Shown: positions 8,235 through 19,457 of the stretch, piece after piece
How positions within the stretch are numbered: the first letter of the stretch is position 1
Layout of the letters: the number at the start of each line of letters is the position of its first letter
Source: Polyangiaceae bacterium
GTDB taxonomy: Bacteria; Myxococcota_A; Polyangia; Polyangiales; Polyangiaceae
Reading direction: 5' to 3'
NCBI GenBank assembly: GCA_025937785.1
Contig: JAICQQ010000058.1
Location: forward strand, 1 to 39,195
Length of the DNA stretch: 39,195 bases
Notes under the pieces: model-generated
Databases searched by the model: none
What the model was told of the DNA's origin: nothing
Seen by the model: the letters and a program-made list of their open reading frames with translations, nothing else
Position numbers and translations under genes: made by a program

Positions 8235-8384
8235 GAACCAGGGCAAGCTCTGTTTCAATAGCCGGAGCCGGACCGAGCCGTCCAGGTCTTCACGCGGAAC
8301 TTGCAAAAGCGCAGTAGGCAGCACTAAGCGCGGAGCCGAGTTTCAGGAAGGACGAGGCCGCAAAACCGGAGTACGCTTCCGCGA
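8235..8384. promoter_or_regulatory. Divergent promoter region between the Omp85-type and DUF58 genes
   Basis: 150 bases without a gene must hold the promoters of both flanking genes. I cannot assign convincing -35/-10 boxes; the only feature noted is repeated GCCGGAGCCGGACCGAGCCG-like sequence near 8260-8280. Confidence 0.35.
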
Positions 8385-9986
8385 GTGCAGATTCACCCCA
8401 CACGTGCCAGTGTCGACCTCGCACTCACGGGCATTGGGGCGCTCGCGGTCGGCCTGATCGCCCAAGAGCCCGCGATGGTGGCTTGGACGGGCGCGCTGCT
8501 GGTCGGGCTTGCGCTCGCGCGCGCCGTGACGATGGTGAGCGTGGCACGCGTGCGCGCCGCCGGTTTCGAGATGCTGTGGCGGGGCGAGGAGCGCATGCGC
8601 CGGGTCGGCCGCGGCGACACCATCGAGCTCAGCGCGGAAATCCGCAACCGCGACAGCCTGGCGGCGCGCTACGTACATCTGCGAGCGGTCAACTCACCCG
8701 ATCTCGACGTGGAGCTCGAACCGACTTCCGGAGAAGTTCCGGCCGCGGGACGCCTGGCGATCCAGGTCCGTGTGCGCGCACCGCGCGTCGGACAGCACGG
8801 AATTCACGGACTCTCGCTCGAGGTTCAGGGGAGCCCGGGCCTGTTCGAGGTGCCACTCACGTTCGCCAATCCCTATGGCGTCGAAGTGCTTCCGCAAACG
8901 TACGGCGTGCTGCTCAAGAGCGCGCGCGGCGGGCGCAGTCGCATGAACGCCGAGGACGGCCGCGCGGGAGTGTTCGCGGGGGATGGCAGCGAGCTGCGCG
9001 AACTCAGGGACCACCAGCCGGGCGACCCGTGGCGACGTATCGCCTGGCGCGCCTCGGCGCGCCGCGGCAAGTTGCTCGTGCGTGAACACGAGCGCGAAGA
9101 GCGTGACGTCGTCTGGGTGTTGCTCGACGCTTCCGTCGAGCTCTGGTCCGGCAAGCCCGGCGTCGCGCCCCTCGACCACGCCATCGATGAAGTCGGGGCA
9201 GTGCTGGGGCGCCACCTCGCGCGCGGGGACCAGGTGGGACTCGGCATCCTCGCGTCTCGCTGCCTCACGTGGCTGCCTCCGAGCCGCGGCGCCGCACACC
9301 AGATGCGGGCGCTCTTCGCGCTCGCGACGGACACTGGTTGCTGGGACTCGGATCGCTCGGACTTGGACGAGGCTGACGTCGCTGCGCGCGTCATCGAACA
9401 CATGCGCCCACTCGATCCCGGTGGTTCGCTACGCCTCAGACCCAGCGAACCCGACAAGGTGCTCCGCAGAGCCGAACGCGTGCGCGTGCGCGCTCCGTTT
9501 CCCGGCGTGCTGCCGAGCGCCGGCTCAAGCCGGGAGCGCAGGCTGCGGCGCTATCTGTCCGCCTTCGGCATGCACGCACCCCCGCGCATGGAACCCGAGC
9601 GAACCAAGACCGATCTGACGCTCACGCACACCCTCAGGCGCCTTTTATACGAACGTCCGCGCCCGAGCATCGTGTACCTTTGGTCGCCAGCGCCTTCCTT
9701 CGAGCGCATGCCGCAGCTCGAAAAAGCCCTGGCCGAGCTGCCGCTGCGCCGGCTGGACGTGCGCTGGGTATGCATGCGCACCGAGCAGAGCATCCCGCGC
9801 GACGGATCGAACCTGGCCGAACCCGTCGCGGACGCGCTCGGCATCCGCATGCGCATCGCGCGCGAGCGGGGCGAACAGGCGCTGCGCCGCTGGGGCCTGC
9901 GCATCGAGCCGCTCCACACCCACGCTCAGAAGCGAAAGGCGCCGGCGTCCGAGGGCGCGAGAGAGCAGGAGGCCCCAGCCACGTGA
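8385..9986 (+). CDS. DUF58 domain membrane protein, probable MoxR partner (533 aa)
   Basis: Two hydrophobic segments occur in the first 60 residues (LALTGIGALAVGLIAQEP; GALLVGLALARAVTMVSV). A beta-rich domain follows, then the DUF58 hallmark around residues 205-235: ELRDHQPGDPWRRIAWRASA followed by RRGKLLVREHE. After that comes a von Willebrand A-like part (VVWVLLDASVELWSG). DUF58 proteins are the usual partners of MoxR ATPases in envelope stress or complex assembly. The GTG start at 8385 gives the membrane anchor directly. The C-terminal ~200 residues (RERRLRRYLSAFGMHAPP; TLTHTLRRLLYERPRPSIVY) extend beyond the DUF58 core and are not recognised. The gene is convergent with a lipoprotein gene only 8 bases away. 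Confidence 0.87.
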   Translation: MQIHPTRASVDLALTGIGALAVGLIAQEPAMVAWTGALLVGLALARAVTMVSVARVRAAGFEMLWRGEERMRRVGRGDTIELSAEIRNRDSLAARYVHLRAVNSPDLDVELEPTSGEVPAAGRLAIQVRVRAPRVGQHGIHGLSLEVQGSPGLFEVPLTFANPYGVEVLPQTYGVLLKSARGGRSRMNAEDGRAGVFAGDGSELRELRDHQPGDPWRRIAWRASARRGKLLVREHEREERDVVWVLLDASVELWSGKPGVAPLDHAIDEVGAVLGRHLARGDQVGLGILASRCLTWLPPSRGAAHQMRALFALATDTGCWDSDRSDLDEADVAARVIEHMRPLDPGGSLRLRPSEPDKVLRRAERVRVRAPFPGVLPSAGSSRERRLRRYLSAFGMHAPPRMEPERTKTDLTLTHTLRRLLYERPRPSIVYLWSPAPSFERMPQLEKALAELPLRRLDVRWVCMRTEQSIPRDGSNLAEPVADALGIRMRIARERGEQALRRWGLRIEPLHTHAQKRKAPASEGAREQEAPAT

Positions 9987-9994
9987 GCGCTTGC

Positions 9995-10471
9995 TCACTG
10001 CCGTGCCGAGTCTTCTGCCTGGCGCCGCGCGGCAGCGTCGAAGACCAACCAGGCGCGATCGATGACGAGCTCGTCGTCGACGAGCACTCGCACGTTCCAT
10101 AGCCCCAGCGGGTCCCCGGGCTCGAAGCGAAAAATCTGATCGATTTCGCGTCGTCCCGCCGGAACCGTAACGTCGCCGAGCTTGCTCACGACCACCTCTG
10201 CGGCCCCTGATTTGGGCGGGAGCACCAGCTCCCAATGCACGCGCTTGCTCTCCTGCAAGGGCTCGCGGAAGACGATGCGAAACCCCTGAGATTGTGTTTC
10301 GTCGAACACGCGCGCCACCTCCTCGCGCTGCTGGATCTGACCTCCGAAGAACACGCCGAGCCGCGCCTCCTGAATCAGGCGGCCGCTCACCGCTCCCTGC
10401 TCACAAGCGAGCGCCGACAGGGCGATGCCTGCCAGCACGTGGCCGCTCGGAAGCCGGCGCTTGCCTCTCAC
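9995..10471 (-). CDS. Predicted lipoprotein, last gene of the atpDC-rsmA unit (158 aa)
   Basis: Starts at GTG 10471, which overlaps the rsmA stop in a GTGA arrangement. The first residues MRGKRRLPSGHVLAGIALSA continue LAC, an export signal with Cys23 as likely lipidation site. The mature part is a compact beta-rich domain (RVFDETQSQGFRIVFREPLQ; RVHWELVLPPKSG; GDPLGLWNVRVLVDDELVID; RAWLVF), resembling immunoglobulin-like or DUF2914-type modules, but I cannot name it with confidence. An upstream in-frame extension to 10906 is antisense-like readthrough of rsmA and was not used. Translational coupling to rsmA makes it a genuine gene; its function is unknown. Confidence 0.78.
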   Translation of the reverse strand: MRGKRRLPSGHVLAGIALSALACEQGAVSGRLIQEARLGVFFGGQIQQREEVARVFDETQSQGFRIVFREPLQESKRVHWELVLPPKSGAAEVVVSKLGDVTVPAGRREIDQIFRFEPGDPLGLWNVRVLVDDELVIDRAWLVFDAAARRQAEDSARQ

Positions 10472-11313
10472 GGGCGCGCCAGCTCCTGAGCCATCTGCCA
10501 GAACTGACCAACCTCCAAAATCTCGCCACGTTGGGACAAGTCGATGCCGGCCGTTCGAGCGGCTGCCAGCAGCTGCTCCTCGGACGCGCCGCATGCTCCG
10601 CGCCAGGCATTGCGGAGCTGCTTGCGCCGCTGTTGGAAAGCGCGCTGCACCAGTTCTCTGAACTCGGGGGTTTCGTGCGCTACGGGCGGCTGCCTCGGTA
10701 CCAGCGAGACGACGGCCGAATCGACGTTGGGCTGCGGATAGAAGGCGCCGCGCCGCACCACGATCTCGCGCGTGGCCTTGAACTGAGCCTGCACGAAGAC
10801 GCCGAGCGCTCCGTAGTCTTCTGCGCCCGCTTTGGCCACGAGCCGCGCCGCCACCTCGAGCTGCACCAGCACGACCGCGTGCGCCAAACGCGGTGCCAGG
10901 GCACACAGGCGCTCGAGCAGCGGCCCCGTGATCTGGTAGGGCAGGTTGCCAGCGAGCTGCACCGGCTCTGCCGCATCGAAGTGAGCGAACCAGTCCAGTG
11001 TCTTTGCGTCCGCTTCTTCGATCACGAGCTGGCCCGCCGCGATTTCGTCGGCGAATCGCTCGCGCAGCGCCGGGACCAGATCGCGGTCACGCTCGATCGC
11101 GACCAGCTTCCGCGCACGCGTCAGCAGCGGCGCCGTCAGCGCCCCCAACCCTGCGCCGATCTCTACGACCGCGCCGTCCTGGCGCGGCGTGCAGAGCTCG
11201 GCGATGCGCTGAGCCAGGCCTGCGTCGGCCAGGAAGTTCTGTCCGAAATGATGTTTGGGACGCAGCCCGAGCGCGCTCAGATGTTCCTTCGGACGCAGGG
11301 GCGACGTGGCCAC
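10468..11313 (-). CDS. rsmA: 16S rRNA (adenine1518/1519-N6)-dimethyltransferase
   Basis: RsmA/KsgA, 281 aa (usual 260-290). It dimethylates two adjacent adenosines in the 3'-terminal hairpin of 16S rRNA, using S-adenosylmethionine, late in 30S assembly. Motifs: HHFGQNFL at residues 21-28; SAM-binding VVEIGAGLGALT at 49-60; acidic LVAIERD at 70-76; catalytic NLPY at 123-126; and AFYPQPNVDSAVV in the second half. The C-terminal helical domain is present (VQRAFQQRRKQLRNAW). The start codon is GTG. It lies 88 bases downstream of atpC and its stop overlaps the start of a lipoprotein gene. Confidence 0.96.
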   Translation of the reverse strand: MATSPLRPKEHLSALGLRPKHHFGQNFLADAGLAQRIAELCTPRQDGAVVEIGAGLGALTAPLLTRARKLVAIERDRDLVPALRERFADEIAAGQLVIEEADAKTLDWFAHFDAAEPVQLAGNLPYQITGPLLERLCALAPRLAHAVVLVQLEVAARLVAKAGAEDYGALGVFVQAQFKATREIVVRRGAFYPQPNVDSAVVSLVPRQPPVAHETPEFRELVQRAFQQRRKQLRNAWRGACGASEEQLLAAARTAGIDLSQRGEILEVGQFWQMAQELARP

Positions 11314-11401
11314 GGCTCCAGGCTACCCCAGCGAGATTCGGATGGGTCGCAAGAGCCCCTCAGGCACGGGCGACGCTGCCCAAGTCATGAGCCTGCCCGG
11401 A

Positions 11402-11890
11402 TCACGACTCGTCCGTGACGTCGGGCGCGTGGAGGGGCTCGTGGCCCAGGTGCCCGAGCTCGTGTGCGACGCGCATGGTGGGCGGCGGCGGATCGCCGTA
11501 AAGCTCGAGCCGAGCCGCGGCCCAGAGCGACGCCGAAATCAGCTCGTTCCGCTCCGCTTCCGTGCCTTCGAACTTCGCCAGCGCCTCTTCCGCGTGCTTG
11601 AGGTCGCGGCGGGCGATCACCGGATCGACGTCTTCTTTACGGATGAACTTCTGCGTCAGCAGGACGGCGCGATCGTCGAGCACTTCGACGAAACCCGGTC
11701 CGACCGCTACCTCAAGTTTTTCGCCGGCTTCGGTGTAGCGCACGATGCCGGTCTTCAGCGCCGCCAACAGCGGGCGATGGCTCGGCAGCACTCCGAATTC
11801 GCCGTCCGCGCTGGGCGCAGTGAATTCGGAGACGGTGGCCGTGAGCTTCACGCCCTCGGGAGTAACGATTTCTAATTCGAGGTTCGCCAT
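11402..11890 (-). CDS. atpC: ATP synthase F1 epsilon subunit
   Basis: 162 aa beginning MANLELEIVTPEGVKLTATV. The N-terminal beta-sandwich contains the family pattern APSADGEFGVLPSHRPLLAA and the C-terminal helical pair contains the RRDLKHAEEALAKFEGT region. The epsilon subunit connects the gamma shaft to the c-ring and inhibits ATP hydrolysis. It is longer than the usual ~130-140 aa because of a His/Glu/Pro-rich tail (YGDPPPPTMRVAHELGHLGH, then EPLHAPDVTDES) of unknown role. It follows atpD by 19 bases, and no other atp gene lies in the window. Confidence 0.94.
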   Translation of the reverse strand: MANLELEIVTPEGVKLTATVSEFTAPSADGEFGVLPSHRPLLAALKTGIVRYTEAGEKLEVAVGPGFVEVLDDRAVLLTQKFIRKEDVDPVIARRDLKHAEEALAKFEGTEAERNELISASLWAAARLELYGDPPPPTMRVAHELGHLGHEPLHAPDVTDES

Positions 11891-11909
11891 GCGTACCGGA
11901 GCACCTCGA

Positions 11910-13614
<1,705 letters not shown>

Positions 13615-15513
13615 GTGATCGGTCAAGACACGATCGAACGCATCCGCGAGCGGGCCAACATCGTCGAGCTCGTCGGTGAATCGGTAAAACTCACGCGTCG
13701 TGGCCGAAGCTACGTCGGGCTCTGCCCGTTTCACAAGGAAAAGACGCCGAGCTTCCACGTCAACGACGAGCGCGGCTTTTATCATTGCTTCGGCTGCAAC
13801 GTGTCGGGGGACTCGATCAAGTTCATTCAGGAAACCGAAGGGCTGAGCTTCATCGAAGCCCTGCGCTCGCTCGCGGAGCGCTACGGTATCCCCATCACCG
13901 AAACGGGCTCCGAGCAGGAGCGCAAGCAGGAGCAAGCCCGGCGACGTCAGGTGCAGGCGCTCTACGACGTGGGCACCGCCGCCGCGGAATTCTACGTGCG
14001 CATGCTGAAGGAACATCCGCTCGCGCACTACGCGCGCGCCGAACTTGCGAGGCGCGGGCTCGATCTGAACGCGCTCTCCGCCGAGGCCAGCGACACACTC
14101 GCGGCGTTCTTCGTGGGTTATGCTCCCTACGGCTGGGACGCGCTCGGCAAGCACCTGCGCGCCAGCGGACTGAGTCACTCAGCCGCCGAAAAGGTGGGGC
14201 TCTTGGCTCCCCGCAAGAATCAGCCCGGCCACTACGACCGCTTCCGGCACCGTCTGATGTTTGCCGTGACCGATCCCACCGGGCGCATCATCGCCTTCAG
14301 CGGCCGTTCCTTGGACTCGCCCACCGACGCGGAGCTGAGCCAGCTCGGCTTACCGCCGGCTCCGAGCGGCGACCCGCCTGCGAAGTACGTGAACTCACCA
14401 GAGAGCCCGATCTACCGCAAACGCGAGGCGCTCTTCGGTCTGTCACAAGCCCGCCAGGCCCTCAGGCGCGAGGAACACTGCATCCTGGTCGAAGGCAACT
14501 TCGACGTCGTCAGCTTGCAAGCGCGGGGCATCGGCAACGTCGTCGCGCCGCTCGGGACTGCGTTCACCGTCGAACAGGCCAAACAGATCCGCCGCTTTGC
14601 TCCGCGGGTCACGCTGTTGTTCGACGGTGACGCCGCCGGTCAGCGCGCCGCGCGCGCAGCCCGCGAACCGTGCCAGGAGGCAGAGCTCACCGCACGCGTG
14701 GCGACCCTGCCGCCCTCGACCGACCCCGACGACTTGGTGCGCACCAAGGGCGCCGATGCGCTGCGCGCAGTGGTGCAAGCGGCCTCCGGGCTGCTCGAGT
14801 ACTTGATCGAACGCGAGCTCGATCAAAAGGTGAGGCCCGACGACGCTCGAGGTCAGGCTGCCCGCATCCGCGCGGTCAGCGAACTCTTGGCAGCGGAGAA
14901 GGACCCTGCCGTGCGTGCCTTGGCGCAAGCCCACGTAGATCGCATCAGCGGCTCGCTCGGCATCGCCGACGCGCGAACGATTCGGGCTTTGGACCGGGCT
15001 GTCCAGCAGGGCATGCGCCCGGGACACGGCGAGGAGGAGCTCCGATCCACCGATCTAGCCACGGGATGGCGAGCGCGATCCCGGGCGCAACACCGCGAGG
15101 TCGCGCTCGAAATCCTGGGCGCAATTCTCGACTTTCCTGAGTTGCTTGATCTCCCGGAAATGATTGAGGTAATGCCGGTAATCGAGGGGGACGTTGCGGT
15201 GGCGCTAGCTGCGCTGCGTCAAACACTCACATCGGGCGTTCGACAAATTCCAGAACAAGTACTTGCGAAGTTGCCGACCCCGATCCATCCATTCGCCCTC
15301 GCTCGAATGGTTTCCCCCAAACACGCGAGCCTAGAGGACGCCAAGACGGAACTTTTCGGCAACGTGAGCAAACTGAAAGGTCTGGAACTGAAACGTCAAG
15401 ACGTCGAAGCGAGAGCTGAGAGTGAGCGCGCAGCTCGAACCGGCGATTTCGATCGCGAGCTCGAGCTCTTGCGAGAGGTCCAACGCAGTGCCCGGCAACG
15501 GCGCGGTTTGTAA
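13615..15513 (+). CDS. dnaG: DNA primase
   Basis: DnaG, 632 aa, synthesises RNA primers at the replication fork. The N-terminal zinc domain has Cys37, His40, Cys58 and Cys61 ([11 protein letters not shown], then YHCFGC), the CHC2 type. The core contains [20 protein letters not shown] and the TOPRIM motifs [20 protein letters not shown] (Glu of the EGxxD type; Asn-Phe where Tyr-Met is more common) and [13 protein letters not shown] (DxD). A C-terminal helical DnaB-interaction domain follows ([20 protein letters not shown]). The GTG start follows a good AAGGA site. rpoD starts 11 bases after the stop, giving the dnaG-rpoD pair of the classical macromolecular-synthesis operon; rpsU is not adjacent. 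Confidence 0.97.
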   Translation: MIGQDTIERIRERANIVELVGESVKLTRRGRSYVGLCPFHKEKTPSFHVNDERGFYHCFGCNVSGDSIKFIQETEGLSFIEALRSLAERYGIPITETGSEQERKQEQARRRQVQALYDVGTAAAEFYVRMLKEHPLAHYARAELARRGLDLNALSAEASDTLAAFFVGYAPYGWDALGKHLRASGLSHSAAEKVGLLAPRKNQPGHYDRFRHRLMFAVTDPTGRIIAFSGRSLDSPTDAELSQLGLPPAPSGDPPAKYVNSPESPIYRKREALFGLSQARQALRREEHCILVEGNFDVVSLQARGIGNVVAPLGTAFTVEQAKQIRRFAPRVTLLFDGDAAGQRAARAAREPCQEAELTARVATLPPSTDPDDLVRTKGADALRAVVQAASGLLEYLIERELDQKVRPDDARGQAARIRAVSELLAAEKDPAVRALAQAHVDRISGSLGIADARTIRALDRAVQQGMRPGHGEEELRSTDLATGWRARSRAQHREVALEILGAILDFPELLDLPEMIEVMPVIEGDVAVALAALRQTLTSGVRQIPEQVLAKLPTPIHPFALARMVSPKHASLEDAKTELFGNVSKLKGLELKRQDVEARAESERAARTGDFDRELELLREVQRSARQRRGL

Positions 15514-15524
15514 GAGAGGTCGCG

Positions 15525-17666
<2,142 letters not shown>

Positions 17667-18234
17667 GCACCAGGCCTCCCTGGGCGCAGCGTACGCACCA
17701 CCGAAGGCGGCAGCGGCGGCCGAAAGCAGCAACGCCTCGAGCACGCGAGGGGTCATCCTCGTGGGACGCCGGCATCGTTCGGCGATCCATGAGTGATTCT
17801 CCTAAAGCTGACAATCCGACTGCCCGTTCAGTCGAACGCTTCTCGTCGTTTGCGTTCGCGGAGTGACTCATGAGAACCCGCTCCGATCCCCGCACGACGC
17901 GCCGGACAGGAGCCCGCCAGCCCCCTGGCCGACAGCGGAGAGTTCTTTGTGTGGTTCGATAAGTTAACGTTTGTGAGCGGGCGCCTGTGCCGAAGAAACG
18001 GCTAACCTCGCACCATTTCTGCGTTTGTCGCGCTCTTGAGGCTTGACGCCTGGCGCCGCGAAGTGGAACAACCATGCCGCTGGCGACTTCACGCCTCGGG
18101 GCCACCGTCATCGCGCGGGGCTCGGGCCGGGGCAGAGTCAGTGGCAGCGCAAGCTGGCCGTTCCACAACCTGTAGCCAAAACCACGCGCAAGCAGATCTT
18201 CGGAGTGCATAAGCAGACAGGGGAGTTTCAACCT
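17667..18234. other. Long intergenic stretch between rpoD and the OmpA-type gene
   Basis: 568 bases with no convincing plus-strand gene. CCAGG-CCTC-CCTGG just after the rpoD stop is a weak stem without a T-run. An A-T-rich patch at 17945-17975 (TTCTTTGTGTGG, then TTCGATAAGTTAACG) and a TTGACG near 18033 could belong to promoters of the downstream OmpA gene, but I cannot pair boxes confidently. On the minus strand a frame opens at ATG 17873 (MSHSANANDEKRS) and again at ATG 17790 after TTTAGGAG. It runs into the 3' end of rpoD and is treated only as a candidate. Confidence 0.35.
18219..18225 (+). promoter_or_regulatory. Ribosome-binding site that fixes the OmpA-type start
   Basis: AGGGGAG nine bases before the ATG at 18235. 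The frame is open further upstream (to 18043), but only this start gives a lipoprotein signal peptide. Confidence 0.65.
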
Positions 18235-18942
18235 ATGCGTAGTTGTAGACAAAGCACCTGGACCATGGGGCTCGCAATTCTGAGCATCGCCCTCGTCCAG
18301 GGATGTGCCGGCCAAATCACTTTTGCCGGGGGTTCCGCCATGACCGTGGCCGGCGATCCACCGCCGCCCCCGCCACCGCCCCCGCCGCCGAAGAAGGAGG
18401 AGCCACCTCCCCCTCCTGCGCGCGTCGAGCTCAGGGACAACAAGATCGAAATTCGCGAGAAGATTCAGTTCGATCACGCGAAGGCGACCATCAAGCAAGA
18501 GTCGCATGATCTGCTCAACGAGATCGTGGATGTCATCAAGAAGAATCCGCACATCAAGAAGATCTCCATCGAGGGGCATGCCAGCTCTGAAGGCGATGCA
18601 GCGTTCAACAAGAAGCTGTCGGGTGATCGCGCCAAGAGCGTCATGACCTACCTGATCGAGAAGGGCATTCCGAAAGAGAGCCTGCAGTCGAAGGGTTTCG
18701 GCAGCGAGAAGCCGATCGCGTCGAACGACACCGAAGAAGGCAAAGAAAAGAATCGCCGGGTCGAGTTCAACGTCATCGAGCAAGACATCACGAAGAAGAA
18801 GGTCGAAATCGATCCCGCCACCGGCAAAGAAAAGGTGCTGGACACGACCACCGAAACCAGCGGGAAAGCGGAGGAGGCTGACAAGCCGACCGAGAAGAAG
18901 CCCGGGCTGGCGCGCCCCAAGGCGGAGGAGAAGAAGCAGTAA
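18235..18942 (+). CDS. OmpA/Pal-type peptidoglycan-binding lipoprotein (235 aa)
   Basis: The signal peptide is MRSCRQSTWTMGLAILSIAL, then VQGC, with lipidated Cys24. A proline-rich linker follows at residues ~41-62 (eleven prolines, KKEE, five prolines), long enough to span from the outer membrane towards the wall. The OmpA-like domain runs from about residue 65 to 180: IREKIQFDHAKATIKQESHD; ISIEGHASSEGDAAFNKKLS; GDRAKSVMTYLIEKGI; and NRRVEF with the conserved Arg. This fold binds diaminopimelate of peptidoglycan and tethers the outer membrane. The tail is Lys/Glu-rich. The stop TAA shares its last base with the ATG of the next gene, so the two are co-translated. It could equally be called Pal-like; no tol genes are nearby. 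Confidence 0.92.
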   Translation: MRSCRQSTWTMGLAILSIALVQGCAGQITFAGGSAMTVAGDPPPPPPPPPPPKKEEPPPPPARVELRDNKIEIREKIQFDHAKATIKQESHDLLNEIVDVIKKNPHIKKISIEGHASSEGDAAFNKKLSGDRAKSVMTYLIEKGIPKESLQSKGFGSEKPIASNDTEEGKEKNRRVEFNVIEQDITKKKVEIDPATGKEKVLDTTTETSGKAEEADKPTEKKPGLARPKAEEKKQ

Positions 18943-19334
18943 TGTCCAAAACTCTATCTACGTTTGCCCTACTCGCGGCAGTTGTTGGAAGCACCGGCTG
19001 CAGCTTCATGATGCGCGATGGCGAGAGCTATCAAAAGGACACCGAAGCCCTTTTGGAGACACGTAGCGGTGCCATCAAGGCCTGCTACGACGAAACGCTC
19101 AAGACGGACGGCACCGCACAGGGCCGTGTAACGGTGCGCTTCAAGGTCGAAAAAGAGACCGGAAACATCATCGACATTCAGGTCGACCCCGCCGGCACGA
19201 CGGCGCCCGAAACGCTCACGCAGTGCGTGACGACGGCGCTCGGTGGCCTGGTGTTGCAGCCCCCGGACGCCCAGGACGGGATCGCCACGTTCTCGTACGA
19301 GTTCGTGATCAATCCTCCGAAAGCTGCCGGCTGA
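18942..19334 (+). CDS. Lipoprotein with AgmX/PglI C-terminal-type domain (130 aa)
   Basis: The signal peptide MSKTLSTFALLAAVVGSTGC places the lipid-anchored cysteine at residue 20. The mature ~110 residues (RSGAIKACYDETLKTDGTAQ; GRVTVRFKVEKETGNIIDIQ; LTQCVTTALGGLVLQPPDAQ; FSYEFVI) match the TonB-like AgmX/PglI C-terminal module. That module is named after a Myxococcus xanthus adventurous-gliding protein and is common in Myxococcota. Two cysteines (Cys in KACYDE and in TQCVTT) are typical of this module and may form a disulphide. It overlaps the OmpA-type gene by one base. As an isolated domain on a lipoprotein it is likely to mediate periplasmic protein contacts; a motility role is only suggested by the family name. 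Confidence 0.85.
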   Translation: MSKTLSTFALLAAVVGSTGCSFMMRDGESYQKDTEALLETRSGAIKACYDETLKTDGTAQGRVTVRFKVEKETGNIIDIQVDPAGTTAPETLTQCVTTALGGLVLQPPDAQDGIATFSYEFVINPPKAAG

Positions 19335-19351
19335 CAAAGCAGCGCTGTACG

Positions 19352-19430
19352 GAGCAACGACGGGCGCCCCTGGAAATGGGCGCCCGTTGCGTTTTGTAAC
19401 GAGGGGCGCGCTGGAAACGGGCGCCCGTGG
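19352..19430. terminator. Strong hairpin terminator plus a partial duplicate, between convergent genes
   Basis: A perfect 10-bp stem ACGGGCGCCC (19360-19369), loop CTGGAAAT, GGGCGCCCGT (19378-19387) is followed by TGCGTTTT. A second, weaker stem GGGCGC (19404-19409) and GCGCCC (19421-19426) repeats the same CTGGAAA-C-GGGCGCCCGT sequence. It lies between the AgmX-type gene (plus) and the 1457-aa gene (minus) and probably stops transcription from both sides. Confidence 0.75.
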
Positions 19431-19457
19431 TGTTTCGGGCGGACCTCGCGACTGGCG

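Noticed and set aside
7104..8261. 385-aa plus-strand frame opposite the Omp85-type gene
   Set aside because: Antisense shadow; the minus strand has signal peptide, POTRA and barrel motifs.
10472..10906. In-frame 5' extension of the lipoprotein gene 9995-10471
   Set aside because: It runs out of frame through rsmA, Arg/Ala/Gly-rich; the GTG overlapping the rsmA stop gives a proper signal peptide.
18358..18417. Short tandem repeat (CCG/CCC-rich) taken as a possible repeat element
   Set aside because: It simply encodes the poly-proline linker of the OmpA lipoprotein.
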